64,000 nt of DNA, from positions 32,179 through 96,178 of the forward strand of contig CAZHFW010000012.1 in assembly GCA_964531675.1 (NCBI GenBank), written 5' to 3'. The translations under genes were made by a program, and so were the position numbers. Under the pieces are notes generated by a model. The model did no database searches, was not told the origin of the DNA, and was given only the letters and a program-made list of their open reading frames with translations. Positions 49,624-59,364 of the stretch are shown piece by piece (the stretch's first letter is position 1; the number at the start of each line of letters is the position of its first letter). The DNA is from CAZHFW01 sp964531675. GTDB taxonomy: Bacteria; Planctomycetota; Phycisphaerae; Phycisphaerales; UBA1924.

Positions 49624-51036
49624 ATGCTCGGACGCGTGTTCAAGGCGTATGACGTTCGCGGCACCTATCCCGATCTGCTCAACGAGCAGATGGCTTGGCA
49701 GATCGGCTACGGCGTCTCCAGGTTCCTGCTCGACGATGCCAAGCACGCGGGCGAGACCAGCCCGATGATGAAGAACATCGTGGTCGGGCGCGACATGCGC
49801 ACCAGCTCGCCCTCGCTCACCAAAGCGCTGATCCAGGGGATCAACGATCATGGCGGGGACGTGATCGACGTGGGCATGGTCGACACCTCGATGATCTACT
49901 TCGCGGTCAACCACCTCGACTGCGCCGGCGGCGTGATGGTCACCGCGAGCCACAACCCGCCTCAGTACAACGGGTTCAAGGTCTCCAAGCGCAAGGCCAA
50001 GCCGGTCGGTGAGTCGACGGGCCTGGCCGAGGTGCGCAAGCACGCGGCGATGGTCGACAAGGCGACGCTCCAGCCCGCGCACGGCCGGATCGAAGTGCGC
50101 GACCTCTGGCCCGCGTATACGCGGCATGTGCGCTCGTTCCTGGACCTGGCGGGCGCCAAGCTCAAGATCGTCGTCGACGCGTCCAACGGCATGGCCGGGA
50201 CGATGATGCCCAAGATCTTCGGCAAGGGCGGCAAGGACATCCCGGGCCTGACGATCATCGAGATCAACTACGAGAACACCAAGGGCGTCTTCGCGCACGA
50301 GCCCAATCCGCTCGTCGCCTCCAACCTCAAGCAGGTCTGCGAGGCGGTGATCCGCGAGAAGGCGGATCTGGGCGTGTGCTACGACGGCGACGCCGACCGC
50401 TGCGTGATCATCGACGAGCGGGGCGTGCCGGTCGGGTGCGACCATCTGACGGCCCTGCTTTGCAAGCACTTCCTGGCCAAGTACCCGGGGACCGCGGTCG
50501 CCTACGACCTGCGTTCCACCAAGGCGGTCGAGGAAGAGATCATCAAGGCGGGCGGCAAGCCTGTCCGCGGCCGCGTGGGCCACGTGTTCATGAAGGCCGC
50601 CCTCTCGGAGCACAGCGGGTGCTTCGGAGGCGAGCTCTCGGGGCACTTCTACTTCCGCGACAACTTCAACGCCGACTCGGGCGCGATCGCGATGTGCTCG
50701 GTCCTGACGATGATGGCGGCGGCCAAGAAGCCCATGAGCCAGCTCATCGCGCCCATCGCGCGCTACGCGCAGTCCGGCGAGATCAACTTCCAGATCGAGG
50801 ACAAGGACGGCGCTCTGGCGGACCTCCGCAAGACCTACGCGGGCCCCGGCGTGACCATCGACGACCTCGACGGCGTGACCATTGACGCGTTCACCAAGGA
50901 CGGGTGGTGGTTCAACGTCCGCAAGAGCAACACCGAGCCCCTGCTGCGGCTCAACGCCGAGGCCAAGGACAAGAAGGCCCTGGATGCTCTGATCGCGCAG
51001 ATCTCTCCCAAGCTTGGCAAGAAGGTTGATCATTGA
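49624..51036 (+). CDS. manB: Phosphomannomutase/phosphoglucomutase
   Basis: This alpha-D-phosphohexomutase interconverts 6- and 1-phosphates of mannose or glucose for nucleotide-sugar synthesis. The 470-residue protein has all four active-site loops: phosphoserine in 'MVTASHNPPQYNGFK' (about 108), metal loop 'CYDGDADRCVI' (about 256), sugar-specificity loop 'CFGGELSGHFYF' (about 336) and phosphate loop 'VRKSNTEPLLRL' (about 436). 'GELSG' fits the bifunctional PMM/PGM group. It follows dinG after a 188-bp gap and is followed by a 7-bp tandem repeat. Confidence 0.94.
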   Translation: MLGRVFKAYDVRGTYPDLLNEQMAWQIGYGVSRFLLDDAKHAGETSPMMKNIVVGRDMRTSSPSLTKALIQGINDHGGDVIDVGMVDTSMIYFAVNHLDCAGGVMVTASHNPPQYNGFKVSKRKAKPVGESTGLAEVRKHAAMVDKATLQPAHGRIEVRDLWPAYTRHVRSFLDLAGAKLKIVVDASNGMAGTMMPKIFGKGGKDIPGLTIIEINYENTKGVFAHEPNPLVASNLKQVCEAVIREKADLGVCYDGDADRCVIIDERGVPVGCDHLTALLCKHFLAKYPGTAVAYDLRSTKAVEEEIIKAGGKPVRGRVGHVFMKAALSEHSGCFGGELSGHFYFRDNFNADSGAIAMCSVLTMMAAAKKPMSQLIAPIARYAQSGEINFQIEDKDGALADLRKTYAGPGVTIDDLDGVTIDAFTKDGWWFNVRKSNTEPLLRLNAEAKDKKALDALIAQISPKLGKKVDH

Positions 51037-51042
51037 GGAGGA

Positions 51043-51094
51043 GGCACTGGGCACTGGGCACTGGGCATCCGGCATCGGGCACTGGGCACTGGGG
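51043..51094. repeat. 7-bp tandem array (GGCACTG)
   Basis: About seven units of GGCACTG, two as GGCATCC/GGCATCG variants, follow the phosphomannomutase stop by 7 bp. Related text continues as direct repeats GATGCCC(A/C)GCGT at 51171-51196. Confidence 0.85.
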
Positions 51095-51212
51095 GAAGAC
51101 CATGCCGGTGCTGATCGGATGTCCGGTGCGGGCGGTGGCGCTCGCGTGCCTCTCAGCGATGTTCAGCCCCTGATGCCCAGCGTGTGATGCCCGGCGTCCT
51201 CGAGACTTTCCC

Positions 51213-52814
51213 ATGACGATCCCCGAGTTTCTCGAACACTGGTCGCTGGCCGAGAATCCCTTTCAGGGAGAGGAAGCTCGCAACGACGGGGTGTTCCGCC
51301 GGATGCTGAGGGAGTCTTGGGGGGCGTCGCTCCGCGAGATGGCCGCGTCGGATGCGTCTGGAAATGCACCTTCCACACCGATCGCGACGTTCCACTCGGA
51401 CTTCGCGAAGGTGCTTGGCGACCTGGCCAGGCCTGGCAGCGCGATCCTCTTCGGCGAAAAGGGCTCGGGCAAGACCGCGATGAGGCTGCAGATCGCCTCG
51501 CGCGTGACGGCGTACAACCGCGAGAATCCCGAGCGCAAGACGCTGCTGGTCACGTACGACGATCTCAACGCGTTCCTGGACAAGTTCCACGAGCGCGTGC
51601 ACGGCAAGACGCCCCTGGAGTCGTTCCAGAAGTTCAGGCTCGTGGATCACCTGGACGCGATCCTGCTGCAGGTGGTGCCGCGGCTTGTGGATGGCCTGCT
51701 GGGGATCGGTTCGCCCGATGACGGGCTCGAGCTCGGCGAGGATCCGCGGCGCGTGATCCGGCGGATGCCCAAGGCACTGAAGCGAGATCTGCTCCTGCTG
51801 CAATGCGTGTACGACCGCGTGGAGCAGTCGGATCTGCGCACGAAGCTATTGCGTCAAAAGCTCGGGCTCTGGAGGCCTGTGCACTGGCTGCTGGCGGACA
51901 CGATTCTCTCGATCGGTCCTGTGCTCATCATCGCGTACGTCGTGTGGAGCCAGTTCTTCCCGCCGGCGGACATCCAGAAGGAGTGGCTGAACTACGGCTT
52001 CTTCGCGCTGGTGGGTCTGTATCTGGTGGCGCTGGGCAAGTTCTTCGCGTTCGACCGGCTTGTGACGCTCAACGCGGGGCGCAGGCTGCGCAAGCAGATC
52101 CGCGTCGGCGGGCGCACCGAGATCGGATTCTCCAGGTCGCTCAGGCAGCTCGACAAGAGCGGGCGGGAGTCGACGCAGCTTCCCATCACGGATTCGGATG
52201 AGCCACGCTATGCGATGCTCCAGCGTCTGCGGCGGGTGCTCCGCCAGTTCGGATACGAGGGGATGATCGTGGTCGTGGACCGCATCGACGAGCCGACGCT
52301 CGTGTCGGGCGATCCGGACCGCATGCGCGCGATCGTCTGGCCCATGCTCAACAACAAGTTCCTCCAGCAGGATGGGCTTGGTGTGAAGCTCCTGCTCCCG
52401 ATCGAGCTCAGGCACGCGCTGTTCCGCGAGTCCAACGCTTTCTTCCAGGAGGCCAGGCTCGACAAGCAGAACCTGATCGAGCGCCTCGGCTGGACCGGGT
52501 CGAGCCTCTACGACCTGTGCGAATCGAGGCTCCGCGCCTGTGTCGCGGCGGGGAAGGGCGACCCGAGCAAGCCTTTGGCGCTCCTGGACATCTTCGCCGA
52601 AGACGTCTCCAGGCAGGACGTGATCGACGCGCTCGACCAGATGCACCAGCCTCGCGACGCGTTTAAGTTCATGTACCGGTGCCTGACCGAGCACTGCGCC
52701 CTGGTCACCAGCGGCGAGCGGAAGTACCGCATCCCCAGGCACGTCCTCGAGACGGTGCGCCGCGCCGAAGCGGAACGCGTGCAGCAGCTCTACCGCGGGA
52801 TCAGGCCCGCCTGA
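51213..52814 (+). CDS. Membrane-embedded P-loop ATPase (KAP-like)
   Basis: The 533-residue protein has a P-loop 'LFGEKGSGKTAMRLQIA' (about 81) and a probable Walker B strand 'GMIVVVDRIDEP' (about 352-360). Two transmembrane segments ('WLLADTILSIGPVLIIAYVV' and 'YGFFALVGLYLVALGKFF', about 224-285) lie between them. Membrane helices inserted inside the nucleotide-binding domain are characteristic of KAP family NTPases, often linked to membrane-associated signalling or defence. Specific family membership is inferred from layout, not from a unique motif. The C-terminal region is helical. It lies between the 7-bp repeat array and a convergent sulfatase. Confidence 0.78.
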   Translation: MTIPEFLEHWSLAENPFQGEEARNDGVFRRMLRESWGASLREMAASDASGNAPSTPIATFHSDFAKVLGDLARPGSAILFGEKGSGKTAMRLQIASRVTAYNRENPERKTLLVTYDDLNAFLDKFHERVHGKTPLESFQKFRLVDHLDAILLQVVPRLVDGLLGIGSPDDGLELGEDPRRVIRRMPKALKRDLLLLQCVYDRVEQSDLRTKLLRQKLGLWRPVHWLLADTILSIGPVLIIAYVVWSQFFPPADIQKEWLNYGFFALVGLYLVALGKFFAFDRLVTLNAGRRLRKQIRVGGRTEIGFSRSLRQLDKSGRESTQLPITDSDEPRYAMLQRLRRVLRQFGYEGMIVVVDRIDEPTLVSGDPDRMRAIVWPMLNNKFLQQDGLGVKLLLPIELRHALFRESNAFFQEARLDKQNLIERLGWTGSSLYDLCESRLRACVAAGKGDPSKPLALLDIFAEDVSRQDVIDALDQMHQPRDAFKFMYRCLTEHCALVTSGERKYRIPRHVLETVRRAEAERVQQLYRGIRPA

Positions 52815-52895
52815 GGGCGATCAGCCCCCTCCACGCGACGTTCGCTTTCATGCTCCGGCAGCCTGGCGCCGGGGGCGACCCAAGAGTTGGCGCAG

Positions 52896-52928
52896 AAAAA
52901 CACCGGCCGTCGTGGTCGTCGGCCGGTG
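52896..52928 (-). terminator. Rho-independent terminator of the sulfatase gene
   Basis: Read on the minus strand, CACCGGCCG and CGGCCGGTG pair around a 10-nt loop and are followed by TTTTT. It is about 100 bp past the sulfatase stop; the intervening 52929-53030 holds no gene. Confidence 0.82.
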
Positions 52929-53030
52929 CGGAAAATGCCGTGGACTGTTCCGGATTCTGCCGCTGCTTCCAGGCGGCCTCCGGGCTCTCGAGTACGCCCA
53001 CGCAACTGCCCGCCGCGATCGCGGTACTTC

Positions 53031-54500
53031 TCAGTGCATCTCGTCCTCGTCACCGAAGCCTTCGTCGGTGATGGCCGGCCCGTTCTTGATGAGCGCCTGC
53101 TCGCCGCTCTCGGATCCGATCACGGGCTTGCCGTGCTTGAGACCGACCGCTGCGATGAACTGGAGCGCCAATGGCTTGGCCGACTGCTTGCCGAGCTCTT
53201 CGATGCGGGCCTGCATCGTCGCGACCTTGTCCGGGTGGGCCGAGGCCAGGTTCTTGGTCTCGAAGGGGTCCTTCGAGAGGTCGTAGAGCTCGACGCTCGT
53301 GGGGATCAGCGTGCGCCAGATGAGCTTCCAATCGCCCTGACGCAGCCCGGCCCGGAAGGGCTCGACGTTGTAGACGAGTTCGGTCCGCGGAGAGGGCTTG
53401 TTTTCGGCGATGACGCTCCAGACATCCATGCCGTCCAGGGGCTTGCACTTGTCGGTGGATGCGCCGGCCAGCGTGGTGAACGTGGTGAAGAGATCCACGA
53501 CGTGCATCATGCCTTCCACGGTTCCGGGCTTGATCTTGCCCGGCCAGTTGGCGCAGGCGACGACTCGGCATCCACCTTCGTACATCGTGCCCTTGCCGTC
53601 GCGGTAGGGGCGGTTGTCGCAGGGGATCTTGATCTTGGAGACGTCGGCCATCTGACCGGCGAACATGGCGTTGTGCGTGCCGCCGTTGTCGCTGTGGAAG
53701 ATGATGAGCGTGTTACCGCGGATGCCCTTCTGATCCAGAGCCGCGACGACCTTTCCGATGTTCTCGTCAAGGCAGTCCACCATCGCGGCGTAGGTGCGAC
53801 GGGTGGGGTCTTCGATGCTCGCGTACTTGGCGATCGTCTCCTTGGGCGCGACGTAGGGCGTGTGCGGCGCGTTGAAGGCCAGGTAAAGGTAGAAGGGCTT
53901 GCTCGGGTCCTGCGTGTTGATGTAGCGGACCGCGTCGTCGCCGAGGAGGGTGGTGGTGTAGCCCTCTTCATGGACGGGCTTGTTGTCGCGGAACCAGTCG
54001 AGCACGCCCACGTCGCCATGGGTGTAGTAGTCGAGCTCGCCGATGGTGGCGCCGTAGGCGTAATCAAATCCGCGCTGCTTGGGCCAGTACTTGAGATCGG
54101 CGTGGCCCAGGTGCCACTTGCCGATGATGGCGGTGTTGTAGCCCGCGTCCTTCAGGCACTGGGGAAGCAGGTACTCGCTGAGGTCCAGGCCGTAGGACGC
54201 GGTGCCCGGGATGACCATGGTCTGAAGCCCGTAGCGCCACGGATAGCGGCCGGTCATCAGGCAAGCGCGGGTCGGGGTGCACATCGGCTGGGCGTAGAAC
54301 TGCGCGAGCTTCGCGCCGCCCGCGGCGAGCGCATCGAGGTTGGGCGTCTTGATGTCCTTGCACCCGTTGAACCCGGCGTCGGCCCAGCCCATGTCGTCGG
54401 CGACGATGTGCACGATGTTCGGACGCGGAGCGGACTGCGCCCACGCCGAGGTGATCACGCACCAGAGTGCCAGCACCATGCAAACAAGCCGCGCGCCCAT
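53031..54500 (-). CDS. Secreted sulfatase (formylglycine-dependent)
   Basis: Type I sulfatases hydrolyse sulfate esters, in planctomycetes usually from sulfated algal polysaccharides. The 489-residue protein has a signal peptide ('RLVCMVLALWCVITSAWAQ'), 'RPNIVHIVADDMGWADAGF' with metal-binding Asp pair, and the maturation motif 'CTPTRACLMTGRYPWRYG' (Cys at about 74, convertible to formylglycine; C-x-P-T-R variant). 'IIGKWHLGH' and the metal Asp-Asn of 'IIFHSDNGGTHN' follow. All catalytic positions are present. The ATG at 54500 has AAAGGA 6 nt upstream. The only SUMF1-fold gene in the window (5691) lacks catalytic cysteines, so maturation enzyme must come from elsewhere. Confidence 0.94.
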   Translation of the reverse strand: MGARLVCMVLALWCVITSAWAQSAPRPNIVHIVADDMGWADAGFNGCKDIKTPNLDALAAGGAKLAQFYAQPMCTPTRACLMTGRYPWRYGLQTMVIPGTASYGLDLSEYLLPQCLKDAGYNTAIIGKWHLGHADLKYWPKQRGFDYAYGATIGELDYYTHGDVGVLDWFRDNKPVHEEGYTTTLLGDDAVRYINTQDPSKPFYLYLAFNAPHTPYVAPKETIAKYASIEDPTRRTYAAMVDCLDENIGKVVAALDQKGIRGNTLIIFHSDNGGTHNAMFAGQMADVSKIKIPCDNRPYRDGKGTMYEGGCRVVACANWPGKIKPGTVEGMMHVVDLFTTFTTLAGASTDKCKPLDGMDVWSVIAENKPSPRTELVYNVEPFRAGLRQGDWKLIWRTLIPTSVELYDLSKDPFETKNLASAHPDKVATMQARIEELGKQSAKPLALQFIAAVGLKHGKPVIGSESGEQALIKNGPAITDEGFGDEDEMH

Positions 54501-54642
54501 ACCGTGTCCTTTCCTGGGAAACTGAACCGGGAAGAGGGTCCGCGGAGGGTCGCGTTCTGCCCGGCTGTCGTGGGCGAGAGGGTAACCCCGTGGGTACCAA
54601 ATCGCAAACCTGGGATGCATCTTCATCCGGCGTTCTGACGCC

Positions 54643-57189
54643 CTAGTCCACGCGTTGGAGTCGTGCATATTCGAGGACGAGCGTCTTGGTCCCGACGCCC
54701 GCGAACTCGACCGTGGCGCGAGCCTGGGGGCCCCCTGACACCGACTTGATCTTGCCCAACCCGAACTGCGGGTGGCGCACCCGGCAGCCCACGGGGAACT
54801 TGGCGGCCAGCGCGTTTCCGGGCGCTGCGGCAGCCGCCGCGGCCGCACGACGTTTGGCCTGCCTGGCTTCGTCGTCGAAATCGCTGAAGTTCGACCCGTC
54901 GGTCCAGTCGGCGTCCTCGGCCTGGTTGATCGTCTCGGCCTGATCCGACATGCGGATGTGCTCACGCGGGAACTCATCCAGGAACCGGCTCGGGATCGTG
55001 CGCTCGGGGATGCCTCGGATGGTTCGGTACTTGGCGCTGGTCACGTGCAGGTGACGCATGGCCCGCGTGATCCCGACGAAGCAGAGGCGGCGTTCTTCCT
55101 CGAGCTGGTCGTTGGACTCCTGCGCCCGGGAGTGGGGCAGAAGGCCTTCCTCCAAACCGATGATCGCGGCCGCGGTGAACTCCAGACCCTTGGCGGCGTG
55201 CAGCGTCATGAGCGTGACCGCGCCCTGCGCGGGGTCGACCGCGTCGGCGTCGGCGACCAGGGCCACCGACTCGAGGTACGCGCGGAGCATCGAGAGCAGC
55301 GGGGGCGTCGAGCTCTTGCCGGCGCGGATCGCGGCTTCGCCCGGGAACTCGGCGGGATCCGAGTCAGGGTCGAACTCGAGCTCGAACTGCCTGGCCGAGG
55401 AGACCAGTTCGGAGAGGTTGTCGAGCCGCTCGGCGTCGGACTCGTTGCCGCTGGTCTTGGCCTGGGCGGTGTACATCGCTTCGAGGCCCGATTCCTTCAC
55501 AACGCGTTCGACGAGCACCGCCAGCGACGTGGGGACCTGCGCGCCCATGAACGTCCCGCCGCCGGTCCACTCCTGAACGAGCGCGACGAACTTCGAGACC
55601 GCGTTCTGGGCGCGGCTCGTGATGCCCATGGCGTCCGCGGACCCTTCCGAGGTGCGCCGGAGGCTCTCAAAGAGCGAGAGTCCCTGCGCGGCGCCCCACT
55701 GGGCGATCTTGCCCAGGGATGCGTCGCCGATGCCTCGGGCGGGTGTGTTGACGATGCGCTCGAGCGAAACGTCGTCGGAGGTGTTGGCGACCACGCGCAG
55801 GTACGAGAGGGCGTTCTTGATCTCTTCGCGTTCGTAGAACGACGTGCCCCGGGCGATGGAGTAAGGCACGCCCGCGGTTCGGAAGGCTTCTTCGACGACG
55901 CGGGAGAGCGAGTTGGTGCGGTAGAAGACCGCCATCTCGCGCCAGGGAATGCCGGCGCGGGTGGAATCGCCTTGTCCCGAAGCTTCGTGGAGGCGCTTGA
56001 ACCAATCGACGATCAGGTTGGATTCGTGCTGTTCGTTGAGGCAAAGCGTGACGTCGATGCGGTCGCCGCCCTGCCTGGAGGTGAACAGGTCCTTGTGCTT
56101 GCGCTTCTGGTTGTTGCGGATGAGCGTGTCGGCGACCGCGAGGATGGGCGCGGTGGAGCGGAAGTTCTCACCCAGGGTGATGACGGAGCAGCGCGGGTAG
56201 TTCTCCTCGAACTCGAGGATGTTGGTGATGTCGGCGCCGCGCCAGCCGTAGATCGCCTGGTCGGGATCTCCGACGACGCAGATGTTGGGACCGGCTCCGG
56301 CGCGGGGGCCTTCCTTGGGACCGTCGCCCGCCAGGAGTGAAGCGATGACGAACTGGGCGTGGTTGGTGTCCTGATACTCGTCGATCAGGAGGTATTGCCA
56401 GCGCTGGTTGCACTCGGCGCGGACATCCTTGTCTTCCTTGAGGAGCTTGGCGGTCAGGACCAGCAGATCGTCGAAGTCGACAGCGCCGGAGGCGTGGAGC
56501 GCCTTCTCGTACGCGGCGTAGATCTTGGCGATCGACTTGGCGTAGAAGTCCATGGCCCGGGCGGAGTACGCCGCTGCGTCGAGCAACTCGTTCTTGGCCG
56601 CCGAGATCGTCGAGAGCACGCTGCGTGCGGGCCAGTTCGAGGTGGACATCCCCAGCGCTTCGATGGTCTTCTTGCACAGCGCGGTCTGGTCGCCCGAGTC
56701 GTAGATGGTGAACTCGGGCTTGAGGCCGGCGCGGTCGGCGTACTTGCGCAGCAGGCGTGCGCACAGGGAGTGGAACGTCGTGACCGTCAGCCCGCGGACG
56801 CGCCGCGAGTCGGCGTCGCCACCAAGCAGGTGCAGGACGCGTTCACGCATCTCGCCCGCGGCTTTGTTGGTGAACGTCAACGCCAGAATCGACCAGGGGG
56901 GAACGCCCATGCCCACCAGATGCGCGATGCGGCGGGTGATGACGCGGGTCTTTCCCGAACCCGCTGCGGCCAGCACGAGCAGCGGGCCCTCGGTGCACAG
57001 CACCGCCTTCCGCTGGGGATCGGTCAGGCCCGCGAGCAGGTCTTCAGGGGGCGCTTCCGCGGCGGGCTCCGGGGGGAGCTCACCGAACGGATCCGAAGGC
57101 GGCTCAACCCGCACCGGGCGCGCGGGGGACTGACCTCCGGATGCGGGAGGACTTCCCCAGTTGCGGCGACCCATCGGACCAGTGGACAT
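54643..57189 (-). CDS. pcrA: UvrD/PcrA-type 3'-5' DNA helicase
   Basis: A superfamily 1A helicase acting in excision repair, mismatch repair and replication restart. The 848-residue protein has 'LNxxQ'-type start 'LTDPQRKAVLCTEGPLLVLA', Walker A 'AAAGSGKTRVITRRI', 'ALTFTNKAAGEMRERV', DEXX 'LLIDEYQDTNHAQF', 'GDPDQAIYGWRGAD', 'ENFRSTAPI', 'TLMTLHAAKGLEF' and 'CFVGITRAMRHLHV'. The last 70 residues ('VGCRVRHPQFGLGKIKSVSG') form the Tudor-like RNA-polymerase-binding domain of PcrA/UvrD. An Ala run 'AAAAAAAAA' links it. A 45-residue Pro/Gly-rich N-terminal extension precedes the helicase. 142 bp separate its stop from the sulfatase start. Confidence 0.95.
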   Translation of the reverse strand: MSTGPMGRRNWGSPPASGGQSPARPVRVEPPSDPFGELPPEPAAEAPPEDLLAGLTDPQRKAVLCTEGPLLVLAAAGSGKTRVITRRIAHLVGMGVPPWSILALTFTNKAAGEMRERVLHLLGGDADSRRVRGLTVTTFHSLCARLLRKYADRAGLKPEFTIYDSGDQTALCKKTIEALGMSTSNWPARSVLSTISAAKNELLDAAAYSARAMDFYAKSIAKIYAAYEKALHASGAVDFDDLLVLTAKLLKEDKDVRAECNQRWQYLLIDEYQDTNHAQFVIASLLAGDGPKEGPRAGAGPNICVVGDPDQAIYGWRGADITNILEFEENYPRCSVITLGENFRSTAPILAVADTLIRNNQKRKHKDLFTSRQGGDRIDVTLCLNEQHESNLIVDWFKRLHEASGQGDSTRAGIPWREMAVFYRTNSLSRVVEEAFRTAGVPYSIARGTSFYEREEIKNALSYLRVVANTSDDVSLERIVNTPARGIGDASLGKIAQWGAAQGLSLFESLRRTSEGSADAMGITSRAQNAVSKFVALVQEWTGGGTFMGAQVPTSLAVLVERVVKESGLEAMYTAQAKTSGNESDAERLDNLSELVSSARQFELEFDPDSDPAEFPGEAAIRAGKSSTPPLLSMLRAYLESVALVADADAVDPAQGAVTLMTLHAAKGLEFTAAAIIGLEEGLLPHSRAQESNDQLEEERRLCFVGITRAMRHLHVTSAKYRTIRGIPERTIPSRFLDEFPREHIRMSDQAETINQAEDADWTDGSNFSDFDDEARQAKRRAAAAAAAAPGNALAAKFPVGCRVRHPQFGLGKIKSVSGGPQARATVEFAGVGTKTLVLEYARLQRVD

Positions 57190-57304
57190 GCAAGGCGACT
57201 CCGTTCGCGTTCAGACGCGCGGGCAAGCGTAGGAATGATCCGCGCCGTGGTCCCTGCGCGGCAGGCCTCGGGCCCGGATTGGACTCTGAGGTTGAGCCGG
57301 TCCC

Positions 57305-59233
57305 TCAGGTCGGACCGGGCTCGTCGTCCTTCTCGGATTTCTCCGAGCGGTCGAAGAAGCTGTCCACAAGGCTCGCAAAGGGGCCCGGGGCGCGGGTGAT
57401 CAGGGCCACGCCTTCGGGGAGCGAGTCGGAGACCTGGGTGATCACGTCGCCCGCGACCTTTCGGGCGAAGACCGAGCGGCGTGACTTACCCATGATCAGC
57501 GTGTCGCAGCCGAACGTGACGGTGTAGTCCAGGATCTCCGCCGCGACGTCCGGGCTCGAGACGTAGATCGGCACGAACGGCACGCCGTTCTGGCGGGCCA
57601 GGAGGGCTGTGGAGCCGAGGGACTCCTGGGCGTCCTTGTCGTCTTCGATCCGCGGGATCTGGCCCGGATCGATGTCGAGCAGGCGCAGGGTGCGGACGTA
57701 GACCGCAAACAGCGTCGCGCGGCGTTTGCGGGCCAGTTCAACCGCGAACTCGGCCTGATCGCGACCGCGGGCCGCGAGCATGATGCGCGGGCCGGTGGCG
57801 GCGGCGGCCGCCGGATCGCCACGGAGCATCGCCATCCATCCCGCGGCAGGCTCGGCCAGGCGATGGTCGGGCTTGGGGGCCAGGCGCTTGAGCGTCCAGC
57901 GGGCGATGAGTACAACGGTGATCATGCCCCCGGCGAAGATCGCGGCGTGGGGCTTGGCGACGACGATGGTCGCTTCGATCGTGAACATGAGCGCGCCCAG
58001 GACCCAGAGGCCCGTGCGTTCCCACTTCTTGATGTCCAGTTCGCGGTTGTACGCGCAGGTCAGGATGTTGATCGTGATCGCGCCCACGACGCCGATCGCG
58101 TAAAGCTCACCCAGGGCCTTCACATCCGCTTCCAGCGCGAGCAAGGCCGCGGGGAGGATGCACGCGATGATCAGCCCGACCCATGGAACACCCGAGTAGT
58201 TGAGCTTGGTCAGGCTGTGCGGGAGCTCCTTGTCCTGCGCCAGGGAGTACTTGACGGACACCATGGCCATGACCGCGGTGTTGACCGCCGAGAGCAGGAG
58301 CATGCCGAAGACGACGCCCGTGACCAGGCCGAAGACTTTGCCCGCCTCGGGCCCGAGGGCCTCGGTGGCGTTGTGGACCGCGACGACCTTGAGGGCGGTG
58401 TCGCGGTACTCCTTGACCTCGGCGGGGACGTTCTCGGGTTGGAGCTTCTGATCGAGCTCGTAGGTCACGTAGTCGGGTTTGACCTGACTATGCACCGAGG
58501 GCAGGGCGTTGAGGGCGATGCCAAAGATGAGGTTGAGCGCGATGACCTCGATGAGCACCGGCCAGATCGTGCGCTTGGCGGTGCGGTTGACAGGCTGGGT
58601 CATGAGCCCGGTCATGTTCGCGACCGCCTCCAGACCCGAGAGCGCCAGCACGATGCGCACCAGGGACTCCCAGCGCTCCCAGGGGGATTGCAGGGACTCG
58701 TGCCCCGTCGTGATCGTGGAGAGGCCCTTGCCAAGCGACGGGACGCACAGCACCGCGATGGTCGCGGAGGCGATGATCGAGGCGACCGCGATCCACAGCG
58801 CAAACGTGCCCGCCGAGCGCGAGCCGAGCCAGTTGATGACGCCCACCAGGAAGATCGTGCCGATCGAGAGCCAGACGACCAGATGCTCAGGCACGCCCAG
58901 GTAGTGGAAGGCTTCGATCGCCGAGAGTGACGCGGTGACGATGTAGTCGCACAGGAGCAGCGTGGCGCCGATGACCGCAAGGGTCGGGTTGACCTTGCGG
59001 GCGGCGGCATACACGCCGCCGCCTTCGGGGAAGCACCGGCAGACGATGGTGTACGCCCAGGCGACCGCCGCCATGATGAGCGCCATCACGCTGAGATAGA
59101 GAACCGACGCGTGGGCCGTGTAGTAGAAGGCCAGGCCAAGCACGTACAGGCGGCTTGTGCCCCAGTCCCCGAAGAGCAGGGGGCCCGCGTGGTACCACTT
59201 CAGATTTCTCGGGCGGCTTTGTGCGACGAGCAT
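57305..59233 (-). CDS. APC-family permease fused to a universal-stress-protein domain
   Basis: The 642-residue protein has about 11-12 membrane segments of the amino acid-polyamine-organocation superfamily in residues 1-460 ('PEGGGVYAAARKVNPTLAVI', 'LSGLEAVANMTGLMTQPVNR', 'VGAITINILTCAYNRELDIK'). A cytoplasmic UspA-like domain follows at about 480-630 ('PRIMLAARGRDQAEFAVELA', 'YTVTFGCDTLIMGKSRRSVF'). Usp domains bind nucleotides and often regulate attached transporters. The substrate is not determined. The ATG at 59233 is chosen because 'RPRNLKWYHAGPLLFGDWGT' starts the transporter; the upstream extension is low-complexity. elbB lies upstream in the same direction. Confidence 0.88.
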   Translation of the reverse strand: MLVAQSRPRNLKWYHAGPLLFGDWGTSRLYVLGLAFYYTAHASVLYLSVMALIMAAVAWAYTIVCRCFPEGGGVYAAARKVNPTLAVIGATLLLCDYIVTASLSAIEAFHYLGVPEHLVVWLSIGTIFLVGVINWLGSRSAGTFALWIAVASIIASATIAVLCVPSLGKGLSTITTGHESLQSPWERWESLVRIVLALSGLEAVANMTGLMTQPVNRTAKRTIWPVLIEVIALNLIFGIALNALPSVHSQVKPDYVTYELDQKLQPENVPAEVKEYRDTALKVVAVHNATEALGPEAGKVFGLVTGVVFGMLLLSAVNTAVMAMVSVKYSLAQDKELPHSLTKLNYSGVPWVGLIIACILPAALLALEADVKALGELYAIGVVGAITINILTCAYNRELDIKKWERTGLWVLGALMFTIEATIVVAKPHAAIFAGGMITVVLIARWTLKRLAPKPDHRLAEPAAGWMAMLRGDPAAAAATGPRIMLAARGRDQAEFAVELARKRRATLFAVYVRTLRLLDIDPGQIPRIEDDKDAQESLGSTALLARQNGVPFVPIYVSSPDVAAEILDYTVTFGCDTLIMGKSRRSVFARKVAGDVITQVSDSLPEGVALITRAPGPFASLVDSFFDRSEKSEKDDEPGPT

Positions 59234-59364
59234 GGGATGCGCAGCGTTCGTGCGACCTTGGCGTACGGAACGGACCGTCCGTCGTCGGTGGGGGCCGGGA
59301 GACCCCGTGAGCTGGACATGGCCCACGCGCCACGCCCGATCCCGGACCAACCCGAACCTTCAGA

